Of a DNA stretch of 64,000 nucleotides, positions 59,345-64,000 are shown one piece after another. The stretch is taken from the NCBI GenBank assembly GCA_029262595.1, contig JAJCZB010000011.1:1-64000 (forward strand), read 5' to 3'. Under the pieces are notes generated by a model, which was not told the origin of the DNA, searched no databases, and was given only the letters and a program-made list of their open reading frames with translations. A program made the translations under genes and the position numbers. Positions within the stretch are counted from its first letter, which is position 1. Each line of letters opens with the position of its first letter. Origin of the DNA: Candidatus Babelota bacterium (GTDB taxonomy: Bacteria; Babelota; Babeliae; Babelales; Vermiphilaceae).

Positions 59345-60418
59345 ATGAAACGAATGCACATTGGTACTCTCTATACCATCATAGTTGTAGCACTCTGTAG
59401 CCAGATAGTGCTTCTTAATGCACGCCCAAAAAAGAAACGGAAGCCTACGGCTCCCGAATATACGCTCAAGCATGATCCATCATTAGTTGTCAGCGATGCA
59501 GGCGCTGTTATTACCAACAAACCAACGCCAAAAAAGAAACCCGAGAAAAAAGAGCAAAGTACGCAGCATTTACTGGCAACGATCCAAGAAGATCTGCACA
59601 AGCCGCAATATCGGCAAGAGATTTTGCCTCACAATTTCAGTTATATGAGCCAACTGCTGCAGCACGGCAGCGTAAGCAAGCAGGCTCCCGAATATGCGCA
59701 AAACGTGATTAGTTTATTTTCAAAGCTATTAAAAGGATCTGAATACGTAAACTCATACGTCTTTTCAGATTTAATTCAAACACTGCCTGAACATCTCAAG
59801 CATTATTTAGGAAGCTTTCATCTAGAATCATCTGGCACGCTTTTACTCTCCAGTGATTTGGATATGCTTGAGCGCATGGAGCGCACCATCTCTCATTTAG
59901 TTTTCAATAAATTCACGCAAGACTTCGATACGTGCAAGACTAATCCGCGTCTTTTTTTAGACGATCTATCAAAACGCGTCTTTGCAGCAACCACTCAAGA
60001 AGTGAATATGGAATTATTGCGCCAGACACTGGTGAGGTTTCTGGAAGTAGGGCTTGGTAAACTTGTATGGAGCCCCAAAGATCCTGAACAATCTTGGCAG
60101 TCAGTAAAAAATATTTCCGATCGCTTAGCCACGCTTATGGAGCAAAATGTAATCGGTGACTTAAATGATCTTGATGATCTCTATTGGTCTTTGCTTCATC
60201 GCTATCGCTATTTCCTTGAGATCCACGGAAGCGATCTATCGCTGGCGTTTTATCAAAAGCTCAAAGCTGAAATCACTGAAAGCAAGATTTCACTCTTGGA
60301 TCTTGCCGAACAAGAATCATTTATCGAATCAAAAGCATCATGCTTGCTGCATACTGTGCTTGCACAAGAAGCTAAAAAGCGCATGTACGATATGCCGGGC
60401 CAATCGCACGTGGTATAA
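59345..60418 (+). CDS. Exported Lys/Pro-linker and helical protein
   Basis: 357 residues. Signal peptide or anchor (HIGTLYTIIVVALCSQIVLL), then Lys/Pro-rich linkers (ARPKKKRKPTAPE, PTPKKKPEKKEQ) and a helical domain from about 75 to the end with few gaps (FSYMSQLLQHGS, LNDLDDLYWSLLHRYRYFLEIHG). It diverges from gspF with a 119-bp shared promoter region. Its last 36 bp are repeated after the next gene. No family recognised. Confidence 0.65.
   Translation: MKRMHIGTLYTIIVVALCSQIVLLNARPKKKRKPTAPEYTLKHDPSLVVSDAGAVITNKPTPKKKPEKKEQSTQHLLATIQEDLHKPQYRQEILPHNFSYMSQLLQHGSVSKQAPEYAQNVISLFSKLLKGSEYVNSYVFSDLIQTLPEHLKHYLGSFHLESSGTLLLSSDLDMLERMERTISHLVFNKFTQDFDTCKTNPRLFLDDLSKRVFAATTQEVNMELLRQTLVRFLEVGLGKLVWSPKDPEQSWQSVKNISDRLATLMEQNVIGDLNDLDDLYWSLLHRYRYFLEIHGSDLSLAFYQKLKAEITESKISLLDLAEQESFIESKASCLLHTVLAQEAKKRMYDMPGQSHVV
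60383..60418 (+). repeat. 36-bp direct repeat, proximal copy (3' end of the 59345 gene)
   Basis: Three mismatches with 61173-61208, 790 bp apart; weaker similarity extends a further 9 bp left. Encodes the C-terminal MYDMPGQSHVV. Confidence 0.9.
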
Positions 60419-60520
60419 TTTTTGACAAAAAAGCTTTATTTATCGACGCTTTTTGCTATTCATGCTACTTTAAGCGCAACTTTAAAATAGAAAAACTAAT
60501 TAAATACATAAAAGGTTCAA

Positions 60521-61180
60521 ATGAAAATATCCAAAACGATCCTGACTTTTGTACTTGGTTTGCTGTGTATAGGTATGACGCAACTTCATGCTGCTGAACC
60601 TCCTTCTCTTAGGGAGGCATTAGATCGCGATGATATAGATACCTTCAAGCTCTTGATCGGTCAAAGACCAGATGTCAATGAGGTGTTTCGAAATAAGATA
60701 TCACTACTTATGCTAGCAGCACTCAAGCCTAATACTGACTTCGCTAAAACATTGATCGAAGCAAAAGCTTCGGTTGATCCTGCTGACGAGTTCGGCGAGA
60801 CAGTATTTGACTATGCAACTTATGATAAAACAGAAGAGGATGCTCTTGAAATGCTTGAAGCGTTAATGACTGCACATCCAGACTCCTATCTTCTTAGTCT
60901 AGCAATCGCAAATGCTGCACTCAGAGGGCATCTTAGCATAGTTAAGCTCTTGCTAGACAACGGCGCTAATCCTTCTGAGTATACATCTAAACAGGAAATA
61001 AACGCATTAAAAGCAGCAGCATCTAGAGGGCATGAAGAGATTGTTGCCATACTACTCGAAAACAGAGCTAATACAGATGGGGCAGCAGCGATCGCAGAGG
61101 CAAATGGGCACCCACAAATTGCTCAAATGATTAATGAATCTTCAAAATATACAGGCCGAATTAAAAAAACGGATGTATGA
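60521..61180 (+). CDS. Exported ankyrin-repeat protein
   Basis: 219 residues. Signal peptide MKISKTILTFVLGLLCIGMTQLHA. Ankyrin repeats follow: SLREALDRDDIDTFKLLIGQ, NKISLLMLAALKPNTDFAKT, LAIANAALRGHLSIVKLLLDNGAN and EINALKAAASRGHEEIVAILLENRAN. Exported ankyrin proteins in host-associated bacteria often bind host proteins; that role is inferred. AAAAGGTTCAA precedes the ATG. The stop codon (61178-61180) lies at the start of the distal copy of a repeat taken from the end of the preceding gene. Confidence 0.85.
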   Translation: MKISKTILTFVLGLLCIGMTQLHAAEPPSLREALDRDDIDTFKLLIGQRPDVNEVFRNKISLLMLAALKPNTDFAKTLIEAKASVDPADEFGETVFDYATYDKTEEDALEMLEALMTAHPDSYLLSLAIANAALRGHLSIVKLLLDNGANPSEYTSKQEINALKAAASRGHEEIVAILLENRANTDGAAAIAEANGHPQIAQMINESSKYTGRIKKTDV

Positions 61181-61208
61181 TATGCTCGGCCAATCGCACG
61201 TGGTATAA
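61173..61208 (+). repeat. 36-bp direct repeat, distal copy
   Basis: Partner of 60383-60418. It contains the TGA of the ankyrin gene in one frame and a relic of the upstream gene's end, including its TAA, in another. Confidence 0.9.
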
Positions 61209-61216
61209 ATTACTCT

Positions 61217-61255
61217 GAAAAAAGAGCCGCGCTTTTACACCGCGGCTCTTTTTTC
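61217..61255. terminator. Bidirectional intrinsic terminator
   Basis: Stem AAAAGAGCCGCG/CGCGGCTCTTTT with loop CTTTTACAC. It follows the distal repeat copy and serves both convergent genes. Confidence 0.92.
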
Positions 61256-61258
61256 TGC

Positions 61259-64000
61259 TTATCCAATCTGAACGCCCTTAATCAATTGCGTTGCAATTTG
61301 AAGCGCGCTATCTTTTGGCTTTTTGAAATCAAACTGTAGATTTTGCAAGTTAACCTTAACCGAAGGAAGTCCTGGAATATTAACTTCCGCTTTCAAGCTT
61401 GTAAGCTTTGGGAGTTTTCCAGCGCCAAGTTCAACCGCGTTCACTTCACCTATAGCTTCCGTTACTTTAATCACGTTTGCTGCTTTTCCTGCAGCATCAA
61501 TTGCTTTTGTAAGCCCTGTGAGCGTCACACTCACACTTTTTTGAAATATTTTCGCTTCTGAAATCGTTGTTGAAGCTTTTTGGATGCCCGCATTAGCTTT
61601 ATTCAACGCATCCAATGTACCTTCAATTACTACCTTTCCTGGTCTTAAGAGCGTATTAAGATATGTCTCTTGTGCGGCAAGTGCTGTTCCTTGCGCGGTA
61701 ATTTGCGCTCCTACTTTTGGACAAATATATGTCTTTTTAAGAAGTGGAGCATTGTCGCATTCTTTTCTAAGCGCAGCTATTTTCCTGTTAATGAGATTGA
61801 TCGTATTACGCGTTTTATTAATCTCGCGTCGTGTTGCATCAGATCCGGATGATTTCAGTTTCGTTTGCTGCTGTTTCAGCTTTTCCAATTCACCCGCAAG
61901 CTCTCCGATTTTTTTATCTACTTGCGCAAGCTTAGCTTCTGCATCCTTTTTCAATGATTGCAACGCCGGTACAGCTTGTTTTGATAAAAACTCTTGGAAA
62001 TCGCCTTTAAAGCCAAACTTAATATAGGTTTGCTCCCAACGAGATGGCTGGCGCTCTCTATAGCCTGTGATAGTATCATTAAGATCTTTTTGAGCAACTG
62101 CCAATTCAGCTTTTGCAGTTTTAATTGCCTCAGCTTGACCTGCAATTTTAATTGCTTCCACTTGTGCAAGCGCTTGTTGTTTTTCTGCCACTACCTTTTG
62201 GGCACGATCAACTATTTCTTTTTTGCGGGCTTCAAATTCTGTTTTTCTTTTTTCCGTTTCTTCAGGAGTAAGCTTCTCTTTTGCGGGAAGACTTATACCA
62301 AAAACAGTCGTAAACCCAAAGGCTTCTGTTTCAAAGTTCGCTTTAAATGCTCCCGCTGAAACTTCAAAATCTGTCGTGTTTTTCAGTGCTAGTGGAGGCA
62401 CATCCACTGTACCAGCAATTTTAAATGAACCCTCTAGCGGTTTTTTTGCATTGAAGTTGCATGAAACCTCCGGCCCCCCGGCTACGCCTGGACCAGACAA
62501 CGTCATGATTGTTCGATTATTTACTTTGAATGCAACATCACTCATAGTCGCCTTACCTGCAAACGACAATTCTGTATGCTTGATATTAGCATCTAATACG
62601 AACTTTTTATCAAAAAGCTGTGTATCTAAGTTCAATTGGAATCCTGCAGGAATTTTTTCTCCCGCAATTTCAGTATCCCATGGTGCAGCTTTCCCGAATA
62701 TGCGATTAATTGTCATCGTTGGGAATTTATTTGGCGGCACATACGCATTTTTAATCCCTGATTTTTCTGCCATACGAGTCACAAGGCTGAGAATTTCAGC
62801 AAACTGAATATTCTTACCTTCCACTTCCAAGACAAAATCAGCAGCTTTTTTGGTCTCAAGAGACAACTTACCTTTTGCATTTAAGGATGCACGCGTATCG
62901 CCCGGTTTGCCTAAATCAATTCGACCACCCAACGCAATACCACTGACCGGCACCCCAAACAATGCCAATACGGATTCAACTGCCGGATCCCAATACAGCT
63001 CTACCATTGTTTCTCCGATAGCAATAAAGTTGAGCTCAAGCATATCGGGCATCTTGCCGGCAATATTTATTTTTCCAGATAAAATATCTACGCCTCCGAT
63101 TGCTTGAAATCGCAATGGAGTTTGTGGCTGTGACCCTAAAACTATTTGAATACCTGCTTGCGCATTGAATCGCTGCTCAAGTGGTTTGATAACCACACCA
63201 ATGCTCATGTCATCAGTCGTAATTTTGTTAAATACCTTACTAAATCCAGCAGGTATTTTTTTCGCTTTTACAAAATCAACGCCCAAGCGCATTGGGACAA
63301 CACCTTTAAAGGTAACATCAGTCATCGAATCAATTACGCCCTGTAAGTAAATTGGAGCAGCCATATCAACTATAATAAAGTCATACTTGCTTGCCCTTTT
63401 ACGTAACTCACCAAGCGCACGTAATGGGCCAGTAAGATCCATAGTTGCAATAAAGTTGAATCCTTTTTCAACTGAAAATCCTCCCGGCGCTGTGTACTTG
63501 AAGGTAGATGCTACAAATTTCCCTTTCGGCAAAGAGAGCGCATCCACTTTTGTAAATTTAGGGAACATATCAGAAATTTTATATCCTTCTGGCAATTCGA
63601 TACCCAGGCTATATTCGATATTTTTATTCGTATCTTGGATCACGTATACAGTCGCCTGCACTGCAAATTTATTAAATTGAGTGATTCCGGTAAAACCAAG
63701 ACCCGAACGAATGCTTGGACCACTTGGTGCTTTTAAAAATTTCATATCGCGCATTTGAAAGTCATTATTGAAAATTTTAAATGCAGCAGAAGGTATATTA
63801 ATTTTGCTTAAAAAGTTACCAACCAAATTAAAAATTTTTGCATCCGCATCTTGCTTGAGTTTATCAAACTCCCCTGCAAGAAATTTTTTCATATCGTTAA
63901 TAAAACCAGGATCGCCTTCTTTGGGTTTTTCAGCAGGCTTTTCTTCTGGCTTACCTTTACTCTCTTCCGCCTTTTTTTCTGCATCTTTTTTTTGCTGCGC
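61259..64000 (-). CDS. Large beta-rich and coiled-coil protein (5' end off-window)
   Basis: At least 913 residues; the frame stays open to the window edge, so the Met at 63892 need not be the start. The part beyond it is Lys/Glu/Pro-rich (EEKPAEKPKEGDPG). Residues after Met63892 form many amphipathic strand segments with repeated themes (FNKITTDDMSIGVVIKP, LELNFIAIGETMVELYWDP, FKANFETEAFGFTTVFG), then a long coiled coil (about 555-720), and a beta-like end. The style recalls large periplasmic lipid-transport or AsmA-like proteins, but no clear family signature is visible. A terminator follows. Confidence 0.7.
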   Translation of the reverse strand, partial: AQQKKDAEKKAEESKGKPEEKPAEKPKEGDPGFINDMKKFLAGEFDKLKQDADAKIFNLVGNFLSKINIPSAAFKIFNNDFQMRDMKFLKAPSGPSIRSGLGFTGITQFNKFAVQATVYVIQDTNKNIEYSLGIELPEGYKISDMFPKFTKVDALSLPKGKFVASTFKYTAPGGFSVEKGFNFIATMDLTGPLRALGELRKRASKYDFIIVDMAAPIYLQGVIDSMTDVTFKGVVPMRLGVDFVKAKKIPAGFSKVFNKITTDDMSIGVVIKPLEQRFNAQAGIQIVLGSQPQTPLRFQAIGGVDILSGKINIAGKMPDMLELNFIAIGETMVELYWDPAVESVLALFGVPVSGIALGGRIDLGKPGDTRASLNAKGKLSLETKKAADFVLEVEGKNIQFAEILSLVTRMAEKSGIKNAYVPPNKFPTMTINRIFGKAAPWDTEIAGEKIPAGFQLNLDTQLFDKKFVLDANIKHTELSFAGKATMSDVAFKVNNRTIMTLSGPGVAGGPEVSCNFNAKKPLEGSFKIAGTVDVPPLALKNTTDFEVSAGAFKANFETEAFGFTTVFGISLPAKEKLTPEETEKRKTEFEARKKEIVDRAQKVVAEKQQALAQVEAIKIAGQAEAIKTAKAELAVAQKDLNDTITGYRERQPSRWEQTYIKFGFKGDFQEFLSKQAVPALQSLKKDAEAKLAQVDKKIGELAGELEKLKQQQTKLKSSGSDATRREINKTRNTINLINRKIAALRKECDNAPLLKKTYICPKVGAQITAQGTALAAQETYLNTLLRPGKVVIEGTLDALNKANAGIQKASTTISEAKIFQKSVSVTLTGLTKAIDAAGKAANVIKVTEAIGEVNAVELGAGKLPKLTSLKAEVNIPGLPSVKVNLQNLQFDFKKPKDSALQIATQLIKGVQIG

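Noticed and set aside
61994-62807. Long plus-strand frames opposite the large protein gene
   Set aside because: Cys/Phe/Ser-rich shadow translations of the minus-strand gene, without start signals.

Overview
This 64 kb window is bacterial chromosome with the standard code (TGA acts as a stop, for example at the end of pyrD). The cell has two membranes and peptidoglycan: a type II secretion pseudopilus operon, an MCE/MlaD-type lipid-transport protein, an OmpH/Skp chaperone, murB and a D-Ala-D-Ala ligase are all present. About twenty small exported proteins have little or no recognisable homology. Together with an ankyrin protein, queuine salvage and only the last three steps of UMP synthesis, this suggests a reduced, host-associated lineage. 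Candidatus Dependentiae (TM6) is my best guess; it is an inference from style and gene content, since no rRNA gene is in the window. I recognised no tRNA gene, CRISPR array or transposase.

Layout. 1-1.7 kb: two tandem Ala-rich exported paralogues and a nested palindromic repeat block. 1.7-6.3 kb: tgt and a YhhQ-type transporter (queuine salvage), murB, trhO. 6.4-10.9 kb: small secreted proteins around a SpoU methyltransferase. 11-13.6 kb: alaS. 13.7-17.6 kb: prs, a small exported protein, pth and FKBP, followed by skp. 17.8-22.6 kb: a P2-type ATPase, a HEPN-MNT (HepT/MntA-like) pair, a HAD phosphatase and an exported methyltransferase-like protein. 23.2-26 kb: GIY-YIG protein, tmRNA, smpB and a DUF2062 protein. 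26-32 kb: tsaD, rho, secF, rpmA. 32-40 kb: exported GH1 glucosidase, polA, priA. 40-48 kb: exported Cys-rich and ankyrin-like proteins, orn, a fused double Ddl, trmH. 47.8-52 kb: a class II synthetase-like enzyme, pyrF-pyrE-pyrD and an exported nitroreductase. 53-59.2 kb: gspF-G-H-I-J-K plus the MCE protein. 59.3-64 kb: secreted proteins, the last one running out of the window.

Two features run through the whole window. First, short imperfect palindromes (cores near CCCTTCGACAAGCTCAGGG and related forms) lie between genes, mostly as inverted pairs about 140-200 bp long, like REPINs. Several have entered genes and now encode peptide: the N-terminus of the 44.3 kb gene, the C-termini of MurB and the P-type ATPase, and a segment in GspJ. 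Second, at three or four places a small gene or repeat block sits between direct repeats of 36-83 bp copied from the end of a neighbouring gene. In three of these the intervening gene stops at or just inside the distal repeat. This looks like a recurrent way of inserting, or duplicating and replacing, genes for exported proteins, and it is the observation I would follow up first.

Functional links: Tgt and the transporter form a queuine salvage pair. tmRNA and SmpB are 1 kb apart. PyrD, PyrE and PyrF convert dihydroorotate to UMP. The Gsp proteins form the pseudopilus through which the many signal-peptide proteins could leave the cell after Sec export.
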